Source: Gimesia sp. (GTDB lineage: Bacteria > Planctomycetota > Planctomycetia > Planctomycetales > Planctomycetaceae). From it: DNA of 64,000 nucleotides. Each line of letters opens with the position of its first letter. Position 1 is the stretch's first letter. Under the pieces are notes generated by a model. The model saw nothing but the letters and a program-made list of their open reading frames with translations. It was not told the DNA's origin and ran no database searches. The stretch spans positions 1-64,000 of the forward strand of contig NZ_JAVJSQ010000008.1 in NCBI RefSeq assembly GCF_040219335.1. The letters run 5' to 3'. This document shows positions 54,821 to 64,000 of this stretch, piece by piece. The translations under genes were made by a program, and so were the position numbers.

Positions 54821-57367
54821 CTACTCTTCAGCTGGGCTGGTGTCCGTGGTTTCGCTGGCTTCAGCCTCAGGCGTTTTGCGGACCAGTTCAGCCAGCCACA
54901 GGTCGCTGGCCCCATAACCTGTGGGGCGGCCGGCAACAAACAGAAAGCTTCTGCCATCCCGTAATAACCGGGGACGTCCCGAGGGATTAGGATCGTTTTT
55001 AAAAGCGAGTACTGGCTCTGACCAGGCCGAATTCCAGTCGGGACGAGTTGAGTAGTGCAGCTTACCCAAGGCTTCATCCGGATCCGTTTCCAGATCCTCT
55101 TTCTGATGAAAGAGATAAAACCGGCCATCATCGCTCAGGGCACCAACATTGCCAATCTTTCTGTCAACAGGCAGCGGTTCCTCTGATCGTTCCCCAAAGG
55201 GGCTGTCTAATGCGTCACGCCGCCAGATCATCAGGCTGCTTTCCCGACCAGGGAATTGATTCTCTGCAGTTACTATGCGGGGACGGAATGCGGTCAAACC
55301 GTCAGGGGTGAGCCGGTAATCGCGTCTGTGGCCGACGGCGATGGGGTCAGGGATCGCTTCCTGCCAGGGGGCATTCAAACTCTTGCGTGTCGTAAGATAA
55401 AATTGCGAATTTTTGTGTTTGAATGAGAGACTCAGTCCGTCCGCTGAAATCTGGGGAAATGTGTTATACCCCTCAAGATTGGCTTCGGGGGGAAGAATTT
55501 CAGGATTAGACCAGGGAGCATCAGGTGAGGTGCGTGTCGCGATCCATAAATGACTGGGACTTTTCTGGTTTGATTTATCACGGCAGGTAGTAAATACGAG
55601 GGTGAGGCCATCGGCCGTGATGTCTCCACCGAACTCAAATTCATTCGAGTTAATCAGGGGACCCAGGTTTTTGGTCACCTGCCATTCCCATTCTCCCGAG
55701 GTCAGCAGGTCGGCAAGTGAAGTCTGCGGATTGACTGGTTGATCCGGTTTTTGTTCCTGTTCGATTGTCGCTGTGACGAGAGCAGGAACGGGTTCAGTAG
55801 CCTCAAATGAATTTTCGCCGGCAGGCAGGGCGCCGGTCTGTTCAGATTCGCGCGGCCAGAGGAAGGCTGTGATGCCCACCAGCACAATCGCACACGCCGC
55901 TGCCAGCAGATAATGTTTCTGAGCAGAACTGGTGGAGCCGGCATGTTGAATCGTCCCCGGATCACTGATGGTCGGTCCGGGATCAGACGGGGTGTCAACA
56001 GTCTTTTGGGACGGTTGAGGCACTTCTTTCACCGGGGGCGGAATATGGCAGTCTTCGAGGGCAACAATCAGCTCCCGGGCAGTCTGATAGCGGTCTTCTG
56101 GTTTCTTGGCGACCATTTTTTCAAAGACGGCCGCGACGGAATCGGGGACATCCGGGCGTTGCTTTTGTAACGGGGGAATGTCGCCCTCCCGGTGTTGGAC
56201 GAAGACTTTAAAGATCGTGTTTCCGGTATAGGGGGCTTCACCGGTCAGCAGGAAATAGAGCGTGCAGCCCAGACTGTAGATGTCGGATCGGAAGTCTACC
56301 AGATGCGCATCCAGAGACTGCTCGGGAGCCATGAACGACGCCGTCCCCAGAATCGCCCCGGCTGCCGTCAGTTCTGACTGACTGACGAACGGGCGGCCAC
56401 TCTCATCATCCGTGGTTTCGGATCCGGCAGGAGAGTGTCGCAGCGAGTCATCAATGTGTGCCAGTCCCAGGTCGAGAATTTTGACCGTTCCCTGATCATC
56501 CAGCAGCAGGTTCCCAGGTTTGATGTCCCGATGTACGATGCCACGTTCGTGCGCGTGTTGCAGACCGATCGCAGTCTGGCGAATACAGTCGACAGCCTGG
56601 TTCAGGGAAAGTGGACCGGAAGTACGCACGATCCGGCTGAGGTTGTCGCCACGCACATATTCCATCACCAGAAAATGGACGCCCCGGGCCTCGTCCGCAT
56701 CGTAGGCTCGGACGATATTCGGATGTTCGAGCGTTGCAGCAACGCGGACTTCCCGTTTGAAACGTCGCACCTGATCTTCCGAAGCCAGCATCTGCTGTGA
56801 CATCATCTTCAGCGCTACAATCCGGTGCATCGTGCGGTGCAGGGCTTTGAAGACCATGCCCATCCCGCCGACATCGATCAGATCGAGGATCAGGTATTTG
56901 TCGATTAACAACTCAGGCTCACCTTTCAGCAGGGCGGACGCCTGGTACGAGGTCAATTTGCCGTTGGTGACAAGTTGTGAAGCCAGTTGCCGCGCATCGG
57001 GGGGAGGTGTTCCTGTGGAAACCGAATCGCTGACCGACGCAAATTCGTCCGGCGAGAGCACACCAACCGCAGAGAGTTTCGAAAGAAAGTCATCGCAGTC
57101 GATGTCTTCCTGCGGTTCGTCTGTTTCTTGAGTCGCAGCCGGTTCCGCTTCCTCATCCAGGTGAGGTATGTCGGCTACGACCTCATCCAGTTTCTGTTCC
57201 AGTAAATCAACAGAGGGATCGGCGTGATTCAACAGCGACCTGACTTCGGTGAGCAGTGCTTCGTCGGAACCACATTTCTGAACCAGCCAGGCGTCTCGTT
57301 GTTCATCGTCCACTTCCAAAGCCGCCAGGAATGTCTGCTGGACTTTCTCCGCGTGTGACTTACTCAT
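54821..57367 (-). CDS. transmembrane Ser/Thr protein kinase with C-terminal propeller
   Basis: The 848-residue protein has an N-terminal helical region and a Hanks-type kinase domain (about 140-430), one membrane helix (LLAAACAIVLVGITAFLW) and a C-terminal extracytoplasmic propeller with PD40-like repeats (FPQISADGLSLSF, DYRLTPDGLTAF). Kinase motifs are GGMGMVFKALH, ALKMM, HRDIKPGNLLL, LDLGLAH in place of DFG, and APEQSLDAH. The start at 57367 overlaps the sigma factor's stop by 8 bases, so the two are co-translated. In the planctomycete ECF-kinase arrangement the kinase is thought to control the sigma factor. The propeller is a plausible external sensor. Confidence 0.92.
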   Translation of the reverse strand: MSKSHAEKVQQTFLAALEVDDEQRDAWLVQKCGSDEALLTEVRSLLNHADPSVDLLEQKLDEVVADIPHLDEEAEPAATQETDEPQEDIDCDDFLSKLSAVGVLSPDEFASVSDSVSTGTPPPDARQLASQLVTNGKLTSYQASALLKGEPELLIDKYLILDLIDVGGMGMVFKALHRTMHRIVALKMMSQQMLASEDQVRRFKREVRVAATLEHPNIVRAYDADEARGVHFLVMEYVRGDNLSRIVRTSGPLSLNQAVDCIRQTAIGLQHAHERGIVHRDIKPGNLLLDDQGTVKILDLGLAHIDDSLRHSPAGSETTDDESGRPFVSQSELTAAGAILGTASFMAPEQSLDAHLVDFRSDIYSLGCTLYFLLTGEAPYTGNTIFKVFVQHREGDIPPLQKQRPDVPDSVAAVFEKMVAKKPEDRYQTARELIVALEDCHIPPPVKEVPQPSQKTVDTPSDPGPTISDPGTIQHAGSTSSAQKHYLLAAACAIVLVGITAFLWPRESEQTGALPAGENSFEATEPVPALVTATIEQEQKPDQPVNPQTSLADLLTSGEWEWQVTKNLGPLINSNEFEFGGDITADGLTLVFTTCRDKSNQKSPSHLWIATRTSPDAPWSNPEILPPEANLEGYNTFPQISADGLSLSFKHKNSQFYLTTRKSLNAPWQEAIPDPIAVGHRRDYRLTPDGLTAFRPRIVTAENQFPGRESSLMIWRRDALDSPFGERSEEPLPVDRKIGNVGALSDDGRFYLFHQKEDLETDPDEALGKLHYSTRPDWNSAWSEPVLAFKNDPNPSGRPRLLRDGRSFLFVAGRPTGYGASDLWLAELVRKTPEAEASETTDTSPAEE

Positions 57368-57908
57368 CTGCAGAATCACTTTCTGTGCCGGGACCGAGCT
57401 CGCGATACAACCAGGCTTTCGCATACTTCCAGTCGTTGTTGACTGTCCGCAATGAGACATCCAGTTGTTCGGCGATCTCCTCGCCCGTCAAACCACCAAA
57501 AAATTTCAGTTCCACAATCCTGGCTGCCCGGGGCAACTCGCTGGCGAGCGTCTCCAGGGCGTCATTCAATTCCAGGATGTCTAACTGATTGGCGTCATCG
57601 GCGACAGAAATGTGCAACGGAATTCCTCGACCGTCATTTCCTCCCCGTTTAAGTCGTTTTCGCTGCCGGGCGTAATCGACCAGCAGGCGACGAATAATGG
57701 TCGCGCCGGCGGCCAGCATCAGGGATCGATCTGCGGGATCGAGATTCTGCTGTTCCTGCAGTTTGAGGTACGCATCGTTGACGAGCAGCGTGGGTTGCAG
57801 GGAATGGCCAGCACTTTCGCGACGCAAAGCCCGTTCAGCCAGACCATGTAGCTGGTCGTAAATCGATTGATCCCAGCTGTTTGTGGTTCCGTCTGGCGGT
57901 ACGGTCAT
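57360..57908 (-). CDS. ECF sigma factor of the kinase-linked type
   Basis: The 182-residue protein has the ECF layout: region 2 (LQPTLLVNDAYLKLQEQ through IIRRLLVDYARQRKRLKRGG) and region 4 with helix-turn-helix TGEEIAEQLDVSLRTVNNDW. The RRxLVDYARxRxRxKRGG pattern marks the planctomycete subfamily found beside Ser/Thr kinases. No anti-sigma gene is adjacent; the overlapping kinase probably takes the regulatory role. It is divergent from a membrane-protein gene across 268 bases. Confidence 0.93.
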   Translation of the reverse strand: MTVPPDGTTNSWDQSIYDQLHGLAERALRRESAGHSLQPTLLVNDAYLKLQEQQNLDPADRSLMLAAGATIIRRLLVDYARQRKRLKRGGNDGRGIPLHISVADDANQLDILELNDALETLASELPRAARIVELKFFGGLTGEEIAEQLDVSLRTVNNDWKYAKAWLYRELGPGTESDSADE

Positions 57909-58176
57909 CGGTGTGGCCTGCTGCTCTCGAATGAATCGGATGGGGGGATTCTGTTCCTCGATAACAGAAATTCACTATCTGATTGATGAGACCCATTATA
58001 AGGGGGCTTCAAGCGGACGCAATGCCCCGGATTTCGTTTCTACCAGCGGCGGAACGAGAAAAAAATTGGATTTCGAAAAAGGTTCCCAATCGGATTGCAC
58101 ACATTTCCTCAGTCTGTCGCCAAGCTTATCACGAGGGGAACACAACCAGTCACAGACACCTTCAGGGGAAATCAAC

Positions 58177-58707
58177 ATGGCGATTTACGATTCCACAGAC
58201 CACAAACTGGGCGATTACCTGCTGGGAAGAGCAACCGGATACTACGACAACGCCTACAGTTCGCTGGGGGCAGAACATTACCGCCACGCACAGAAGCAGC
58301 GAGACGAGGCACTAAGCATCACGTATCGGCCCTCGCAGAGTGGGCCGGGCATTTTCGATGACGCCTTCGCCGAAGCAGGCGACTTCGGTTCCGAATGGGC
58401 CGAGACCATCATCGAGTATGGAAGCGGCGCCTTCACCTGGGTCCCCGCCTGGACGGGTACGGTTCTCAAGCTGATCTGCGTCTTCCTGTTCCTGGTGGCA
58501 GGTGTGCAATACGAATTCACGGGCTGGGGGCTGTTACTGGTCGCCGGTAGCGGCTGGTTCGCACCACGGATCACGGCAGGTCTGCTTAAAATGACCCTGA
58601 GTCTGAGTCTGTCGCTGGTTTACCTGGCTTTCATTCTGCTGGTCGCCGCACTGGTACTCGGACTGATCGGCGGCGCCTTCTATCTGCTGGGCGTACTGTT
58701 TGCGTAA
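58177..58707 (+). CDS. small membrane protein, unknown
   Basis: The 176-residue product has a polar N-terminal half of about 90 residues. The second half is hydrophobic with three or four helices (LKLICVFLFLVAGVQYEF, WGLLLVAGSGWF, LSLVYLAFILLVAALVLGLI). A CAGGGGAAA site precedes the ATG. An in-frame extension upstream to 57883 would run into the sigma factor gene and is rejected. It lies 70 bases before a large single-pass protein gene on the same strand, so the two probably form an operon. No family was recognised. Confidence 0.75.
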   Translation: MAIYDSTDHKLGDYLLGRATGYYDNAYSSLGAEHYRHAQKQRDEALSITYRPSQSGPGIFDDAFAEAGDFGSEWAETIIEYGSGAFTWVPAWTGTVLKLICVFLFLVAGVQYEFTGWGLLLVAGSGWFAPRITAGLLKMTLSLSLSLVYLAFILLVAALVLGLIGGAFYLLGVLFA

Positions 58708-58777
58708 CAATTTTACGGGAAGACACCACTTTGAATCACAGCGGTACTTCCCCCTCAACAGAGAAAGCAGACTTCCA

Positions 58778-61700
58778 ATGACCACTCTTCTTCAAAAACA
58801 ACGCAGGGTACAACCGATGGCCAAAATTGAACAAAACAAGTCTGACACGCATACCCTGGTTAGCGGAACCGAGCATACAGCCGCGGAGCAGAGAGGCTTC
58901 TGGAGTTCGACAAAATCGTCTCTTTTGAGTCGGTGGACCCGATTTCGAATTCAGCGATTTGCTTTACCCGCAAAGTGGGCTGCATTGGGAGCACACGTTT
59001 ATCATAACGGAACGCTGCGTAATCTCTATCGGGATCAGTTTGCACAGCTGGATGGAATGCATTCTCAGCAGGAAGTCTTGAATTTGAGTTTTAAGGCTGC
59101 TGATGATCAGGCTTCGCTGCTGGAAAAAGTCCGTTTGGCAGTCACATCACTTCCGCAACGGATCCGCATCAAACTGCTGCAGCGTAAAATCACGCATGCA
59201 TTCAGTCAGCTGGGACGTCTGGCTTATTTCGAGCACCGTAAAACAGCCGGTCCGAAAGAACTTATCCTGCCGATCGTGCAGCTGCGAAAACGCCTGAAGC
59301 TGATCGAACAGGAGATCGAATCTAAGTCTCAGCTTCGCGCCGGGAAGTGGCTGACTCCGCAGCGAGTTCTCATGTCAGCGATTGTATTGCTGCTCTTGTG
59401 TGGCGCGGGGATGCTGATGATTCCGGATTCCACACCGGGAGGTGGTGGCGGGATAGTCGTCGTCCTGCCCGGCGGTGAACCGGCGCCGGTGCCGCTACCT
59501 GAGGAAGAAATTACGGAGGAAGAGCAGAATCAATTTGCATTCAACCGCATCGGTAAGGGCATGCAGCAGGATCTGCAGCAACTTCAGGCAAATGCCCCCG
59601 CAGGAAAAATGAATCAGACGAAACTGCAGGTCCTGCGCAGACAATTCTGGCAGGGATTTCCACAGACTCAGGAGAATGAAAGCCTGAAGCAGCAATATGC
59701 AGAAGCTTTGCTGCAAAAAGATCTTCAATTGATCTATGGAGGAATTACAACCGGTTCTACAGGGTTTTTGTCCCAGGTCTATCGAGTTTCTCTGGATGGG
59801 GGAGTGGCTCCCATTGCCAGACCCCTGTTTGATCGCTGGATGAAAGAAATTCGAAAGCAGCTGGGTATCCGTGAAGTGGGAAAACTCCAGCAGCTGGAAA
59901 ATCTGAAAGTCTTTAATCGTACCAGACTGGCGGAAGCGATTCGCGCAACTGCGCCTCTGGCAGAACAATATGTACTGCTGCGAGACTGGAGTGAATACCA
60001 TTCAGCCGGTCATCAGCAGGATTTCTATCGCAGCCCGCAAGCCTACCTGGCTTTTCTGTACCAGACCGATGATGAATTTCGCAGTCAGCAACAGGCGATT
60101 CTCTGGTACAGACAACTGACCAGGGTGGTGAGCGAAGATGAACTGCTGGCGATTGCAGACAAACAGCGCTTGCAGTCTAAGATGGATACCGGACAGATCA
60201 CGGGCAGCAAGATGAAACCGATGTACGATCTGTTTGAGAGACTGGCTGAAGCCAGTGAGGGAGGATTTATTCTCAACGAGTTTCGTATGCTGTCACGCGC
60301 GGATGACAGGTGGGCGGAAGCCTTTGAGGAATACCAGGCAATGCTGGCGTTGCTCGACGCGCGGAAAGTGCTGGCTGCGGCTGCAAAATCGCGTCAGATT
60401 CCCGGTGCGAGTCTGGCGGATTTTCTGATTGAGCTGCAACAGGAAAGCGATCGTACCTGTTTTTTGACTCTGGCAGCACGTCAAAATGGAGTTCAGTGGA
60501 AAGCAGCGGGTAAACAGTATACAGCGTTATGTGAAATCTATGGTGAGCAGGCTGTCCATCGTGCCGCGCATCAGGTGCGGACAGCAAAACGGTGGCCGTG
60601 CAAAGCGGATCCACGGGGCAACGTCTTTATCGAAGTCCCTCCCACATTGCGCGACGCAAAGCGTTTTCAAAAGATCGGTTTCGTCACTCGAAATGAAGCA
60701 CTTTTCGAATTGCTGGTTCGGGAACCACGCAAGCCGAAACCTGAGAAAGTCAGCCCGCGCAAGGTTGTCGCAACATTTTCCAGCTCAAACCAGATTTCAA
60801 CGAGTCAGATTCCTGCTGAATATTCTGATGGACGTCTCTCTGTCGCTTCAGGACGTCTGGCTGTGAGCGTGAATGGGGAACGATCGGCGAATATTCTGGG
60901 GGGCCTGTTTGGACCCGCGCCGACACAGAGTTATATTTTGCTCTATGAGCCGACCGACACAGACAAACCATTGAAAATTCAGGGAGGTGAAGGAGCGTAT
61001 GGGTATGCGTTGGACCTGTCAGACCGGTATATCGCTGTGGGAAATCGAACAGCCTGGCTCAGTAATCCACGCACAGGGAAAGGCCCGAGATTGAACGCGG
61101 GGGAGGCGTATCTCTACGATCGTCAGAGCGGCAAACTGATTACCAATGTGCGTCCACCACACGACAGTCCGATGCGGGGACTTCAGTTTGGAACCGCAGT
61201 TGCCCTGGCGGGAGAATACCTGGCGGTTGGAGCCACTGGACGCAGAGGACACTCTGAAGATGAAGGGGAAGTCGATATCTTCGATATTGCAACCGGGAAG
61301 TTTGTGTATCGGATTATGCTTTCGAGCCAGGACCGTGATCATGGAAGATTGGGAGCCAACATCGCTTCCGATGGAAAAAATCTGATCATCACAGCACCGG
61401 GAAATGACAAGGAGAGCCGGAAGAACCCCGGCGTCTTTGTCCATCATGCAGGTACGGGGAGATTGCTTTCCCGCCTGGAACGACCTGCAGGCGATAGCCG
61501 ACCTTACGATTTTGGGATCTCAGTCGCCATTTCCGGCAGCCAGGCGATCGTTGGTTATCCTTCCCACCGCGATGGTGGTGCTGTGCTGGTCTACGAGGCG
61601 GAGTCCGGGAAACTGCTTTCGATCTTAAAGGTACCTGGTTCCGATGTGAACGATGACGAATGGGGGGCAGGGAAGCTGGTGAGTCTCATTACGGATAAAA

Positions 61701-61966
61701 CAGGGCGGACATTCTCTCTGGGCAGGTCCGTGGCGATGTCAGATCATCTGATTGCTGCAGCTTCCTATCGAGGCGTCCATCTGTTTGATGCGAGCTCATC
61801 GAAGTATCTGTACTCGCTTCTCCTCGATGAAGAACTGAAAGCGTCTGCGGAACGTCGCGAAATTCATCGCATCGGATTTGACGGCACGACCCTGGTGGTT
61901 TCGACTCACAATGGCTCCCAACAAAACTGGACGCATCATCGCATCGACCTGAGTCAGTTCAATTGA
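58778..61966 (+). CDS. single-pass protein with C-terminal FG-GAP-like propeller, unknown
   Basis: The 1062-residue protein has a basic cytoplasmic N-terminus of about 190 residues. One helix (VLMSAIVLLLLCGAGMLMIP) lies near 196-216, followed by a Gly/Pro linker. A helical region of about 430 residues is followed by a propeller of about 330 residues with repeats such as FGTAVALAGEYLAVGATG, LGANIASDGKNLIITAPG and FGISVAISGSQAIVGYP. These are FG-GAP-type blades. No enzyme motif is visible. The ATG at 58778 follows GAGAAAGCAG; 58817 is an alternative. It may act as an envelope receptor or scaffold, perhaps linked to the adjacent ECF-kinase pair. Confidence 0.75.
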   Translation: MTTLLQKQRRVQPMAKIEQNKSDTHTLVSGTEHTAAEQRGFWSSTKSSLLSRWTRFRIQRFALPAKWAALGAHVYHNGTLRNLYRDQFAQLDGMHSQQEVLNLSFKAADDQASLLEKVRLAVTSLPQRIRIKLLQRKITHAFSQLGRLAYFEHRKTAGPKELILPIVQLRKRLKLIEQEIESKSQLRAGKWLTPQRVLMSAIVLLLLCGAGMLMIPDSTPGGGGGIVVVLPGGEPAPVPLPEEEITEEEQNQFAFNRIGKGMQQDLQQLQANAPAGKMNQTKLQVLRRQFWQGFPQTQENESLKQQYAEALLQKDLQLIYGGITTGSTGFLSQVYRVSLDGGVAPIARPLFDRWMKEIRKQLGIREVGKLQQLENLKVFNRTRLAEAIRATAPLAEQYVLLRDWSEYHSAGHQQDFYRSPQAYLAFLYQTDDEFRSQQQAILWYRQLTRVVSEDELLAIADKQRLQSKMDTGQITGSKMKPMYDLFERLAEASEGGFILNEFRMLSRADDRWAEAFEEYQAMLALLDARKVLAAAAKSRQIPGASLADFLIELQQESDRTCFLTLAARQNGVQWKAAGKQYTALCEIYGEQAVHRAAHQVRTAKRWPCKADPRGNVFIEVPPTLRDAKRFQKIGFVTRNEALFELLVREPRKPKPEKVSPRKVVATFSSSNQISTSQIPAEYSDGRLSVASGRLAVSVNGERSANILGGLFGPAPTQSYILLYEPTDTDKPLKIQGGEGAYGYALDLSDRYIAVGNRTAWLSNPRTGKGPRLNAGEAYLYDRQSGKLITNVRPPHDSPMRGLQFGTAVALAGEYLAVGATGRRGHSEDEGEVDIFDIATGKFVYRIMLSSQDRDHGRLGANIASDGKNLIITAPGNDKESRKNPGVFVHHAGTGRLLSRLERPAGDSRPYDFGISVAISGSQAIVGYPSHRDGGAVLVYEAESGKLLSILKVPGSDVNDDEWGAGKLVSLITDKTGRTFSLGRSVAMSDHLIAAASYRGVHLFDASSSKYLYSLLLDEELKASAERREIHRIGFDGTTLVVSTHNGSQQNWTHHRIDLSQFN

Positions 61967-62224
61967 GAGTGGTGGGCTCAATCAATTCTGTTCCAGGATA
62001 AATGGATTCTCCGGGAAAAATGTCTCATTCGAGTCAGGTTCCAGGCATCAGGGCTCAACGCCTGTCAGGGGTGGACAGAGCCTCAGCGGCCTGATAAAAA
62101 TAAAGCTTTAAGACTGCATGCGAAACAATGATCTTCACTGATCTTTCTGTTGAATGACATTGTTGCAGCAGGCTCATTCCAGAGATGAGCTCCCACCTGT
62201 TTGTTGTACTCCGGGCCTGAATTG

Positions 62225-63784
62225 ATGGAGCAAAAAGAACTGGCGCTGCCATCAACTGAAGATCAACGAATGACCCTGGTCGGTCGCGGGTTACTGGCAC
62301 TTTCACTGTTGAGCTGGTGTCTGCTGATGTTTCCCCTGTTGTCAGGCGGACCGCTGGTTCTGGATGAGCACTGTTCTTACTGGATTATCGATTCCGATCT
62401 GCCCGGCACTTCGCTGATGCGCAGTCTGGACTACGCCGCGATTCCGCCCCTGTCCAGTTGGATTCAGATCGGGTTTCTCAAGGTTCTGGGGAAATCGGAG
62501 CTGGTGTTTCGACTCTCCTCGGCTCTGTGTGCCCTGGGCGCGATCTGGATTACGTGGCTGGCGGGGAAGGATATGCGGTCTCCGCTGACAGGCGGTCTGG
62601 CTGCGTTAATGGTCGCCTGGCACCCGGAAGCGATGGATGAAGTCCGCATTGCCCGCTGTTATGGTCTCGTGCTCATGCTGGGAGCAGCCGTGATCTGGAC
62701 TACGATCCGCTGGCAACGCCAGCCCCGTTCGCTGGGAGCGGCACTGTTCTGGAGCTTCTCCTCCATCGCCTTACTCTGGACTCATTACACTTCGGCACTG
62801 CTGGTCATTCTCTCGGGGCTCGCAGTCGCAGTCAGCTGCTGGTGGCAACGCGATCTGAATCGCACCACCCTCAGTAGACTCTTACTCGCAGCCGGTCTGG
62901 TGATTCTGCTCGGTCTCCCCCTGATCCCGACCCTGCTGCGGCTCAAGCTGTGGGGACCGATTCTGAACTTCAGCGGCAGTGATACCTCGATCTGGAACCT
63001 GTTTGGTCCGTTCTGGTGGATCGGCTTACCGGTCGGTGGTCTCGTACTCCTGGTGGCACTCAAGCGTCGTTCTGCGCAACCCGTTTCCAGCTCAGAACTC
63101 TGGATTACAGCGACCTGCTCATTGCTTCCGTTACTGATCCTGGCGGTACTTTCCTCGGGAGAGATGTCGAGTCTGGCCAATCCCCGTTATCGCGTCGCTT
63201 ATGCACCCGCGGGGGCCTGTTTTATTGCACTGCTGCTGACTCAGACGCGGCACTGGGTGACCTCCGTGGGGGCAACGGTGGTCGTACTTAGCGCAGCCTG
63301 GTTCCTGTCTCCCCTGGGGCCCTGGGATATGGGGCGGCTCGGCTCCCCGACCGAACACGAATGGCGGGAACTGAATGCCTTCATTGCTGAGAACTCAAAA
63401 CCAGGCGAACCCCTGCTGGTCCAGAGTGGATTGACCGAAAGTTACCTGGTTCCTGCGTTGACAGAGGATCGGGTATTTCTGGAATACGTGGCCTGCCGGG
63501 TGAGTCGGTTCTATGTGGACGAGCCTCATCCCCGCTACGCACTGCCATACATCTGGAATCCGCAGTCAGGAGTGATTGCTTTCTTTCAGAATCTACTCGA
63601 CAGTTGGAAAACCGATCCGGGATCGTTCTGGGTCGCCGCTGCCACCGATACCGACCTGAACCAGAATTCGCTCAACCAGATCCGCGCAATTGCCCGGGAG
63701 ACCGGCTATGTGGAAACTGAGCAGAAGACCTGGCACAGCGCGACGCTGATTCATTTTCAACAACCAGCGAATATCGGCAAGTGA
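62225..63784 (+). CDS. GT39/ArnT-like membrane glycosyltransferase
   Basis: The 519-residue polytopic protein has about ten membrane helices. The first extracytoplasmic loop contains the Asp-Glu pair expected for GT-C enzymes (VLDEHCSYWIIDSD). A conserved region, RIARCYGLVLMLGAAVIW, follows as in the GT39/GT83 families. Such enzymes transfer sugars from polyprenyl phosphates to lipids or proteins outside the membrane. The C-terminal 150 residues are soluble. Starts at 62225 or 62270 are both possible. The upstream gap (61967-62224) shows no gene. Confidence 0.82.
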   Translation: MEQKELALPSTEDQRMTLVGRGLLALSLLSWCLLMFPLLSGGPLVLDEHCSYWIIDSDLPGTSLMRSLDYAAIPPLSSWIQIGFLKVLGKSELVFRLSSALCALGAIWITWLAGKDMRSPLTGGLAALMVAWHPEAMDEVRIARCYGLVLMLGAAVIWTTIRWQRQPRSLGAALFWSFSSIALLWTHYTSALLVILSGLAVAVSCWWQRDLNRTTLSRLLLAAGLVILLGLPLIPTLLRLKLWGPILNFSGSDTSIWNLFGPFWWIGLPVGGLVLLVALKRRSAQPVSSSELWITATCSLLPLLILAVLSSGEMSSLANPRYRVAYAPAGACFIALLLTQTRHWVTSVGATVVVLSAAWFLSPLGPWDMGRLGSPTEHEWRELNAFIAENSKPGEPLLVQSGLTESYLVPALTEDRVFLEYVACRVSRFYVDEPHPRYALPYIWNPQSGVIAFFQNLLDSWKTDPGSFWVAAATDTDLNQNSLNQIRAIARETGYVETEQKTWHSATLIHFQQPANIGK

Positions 63785-63800
63785 ACCGTCGTGCGAATCG

Positions 63801-64000
63801 TCAAACCCGGTTTCTGCGGATGGTGAGCAGCCAGTAGAGGGTAGCCGTCAGCATGAACAGGGCACTGGAACTGCAGACGCCGGCCCAGCCGAATTCGGTC
63901 CAGCTCCAGACGCCAACTGCTGCACCGAGTGCACCGCCCGCGAAGTAGATCACGATATAAATCGTCCCCAGGCGGTTACGGGCTTCGGGAGAGAGACTGT
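63801..64000 (-). CDS. MFS transporter, C-terminal fragment (runs off the window)
   Basis: The last 200 bases on the minus strand encode the end of a membrane protein: SLSPEARNRLGTIYIVIYF, then GGALGAAVGVWSW, FGWAGVCSS, and a final helix before RRNRV and the stop at 63801-63803. The PEARNR..T.Y...YF.GGALG pattern fits the second-half helices of a YnfM-like major facilitator transporter. It converges with the glycosyltransferase gene at a distance of 16 bases. The substrate is unknown. Confidence 0.75.
   Translation of the reverse strand, partial: SLSPEARNRLGTIYIVIYFAGGALGAAVGVWSWTEFGWAGVCSSSALFMLTATLYWLLTIRRNRV

Noticed and set aside
1-64000. CRISPR arrays, rRNA or tRNA genes
   Set aside because: No regularly spaced direct repeats and no cloverleaf or rRNA-like stretches were seen by eye; a covariance-model scan would be needed to exclude tRNAs fully.

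Overview
The window most likely comes from a member of the Planctomycetes, probably a Gimesia-like marine or aquatic relative. The phylum call rests on a DUF1559 pseudopilin, a DUF1549-type cytochrome paired with a Tat-exported DUF1501 protein, an ECF sigma factor overlapping a Ser/Thr kinase, and a MoxR/DUF58/VWA (Bat-type) operon. The genus is a guess. Most genes are GC-rich. The exception is about 1.5-6.1 kb, which is visibly AT-rich and looks acquired.

Layout. 0-1.5 kb is an intact IS630-type insertion sequence at a CTAG target. 1.7-6.0 kb is a Gabija-type defence pair (OLD-family ATPase/TOPRIM nuclease plus UvrD-like helicase), followed by an unidentified two-helix membrane protein. 6.2-16.1 kb is a single-direction seven-gene operon: MoxR, DUF58, membrane protein, two VWA proteins, a TPR protein and a 1318-residue envelope protein. 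16.3-21.1 kb is a sugar or sugar-acid catabolism group: an RraA-like enzyme divergent from a GntR/FadR regulator, then a beta-helix protein and a beta-propeller protein. 21.2-25.2 kb is the DUF1549/DUF1501 pair.

25.2-31 kb holds a winged-helix regulator divergent from a DAB-type inorganic carbon transporter (DabB, DabA), then two HPF-like ribosome-associated genes, the first apparently frameshifted. 31.2-36.8 kb is a tripartite export system (ABC exporter, HlyD adaptor, TolC-like lipoprotein) whose ABC ATPase has lost most catalytic motifs. 37-39.4 kb has a Cys-rich protein, the pseudopilin and a DUF4198 protein. 39.5-47.8 kb is a heavy-metal efflux cluster (CDF, CzcA, CzcB, a His/Cys-rich small protein, and divergent CzcC). 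48.3-49.4 kb has a DUF892 protein and a Cu/Zn superoxide dismutase.

49.5-54.7 kb contains a beta-helix lyase-like protein, a CsaA-like tRNA-binding protein, a ceramidase-like enzyme and an SMP-30-like propeller. 54.8-62 kb is a signalling block: the Ser/Thr kinase and ECF sigma factor on one strand, divergent from a membrane protein and a 1062-residue single-pass propeller protein. 62.2-64 kb has a GT39-like glycosyltransferase and the 3' end of an MFS transporter.

No rRNA, tRNA or CRISPR array was recognised. The strongest leads are the Gabija island with its linked membrane protein, the DAB locus with repeated operator-like dyads, and the catalytically degenerate ABC exporter with a long leader hairpin. 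All calls come from reading the sequence; no database search was run.
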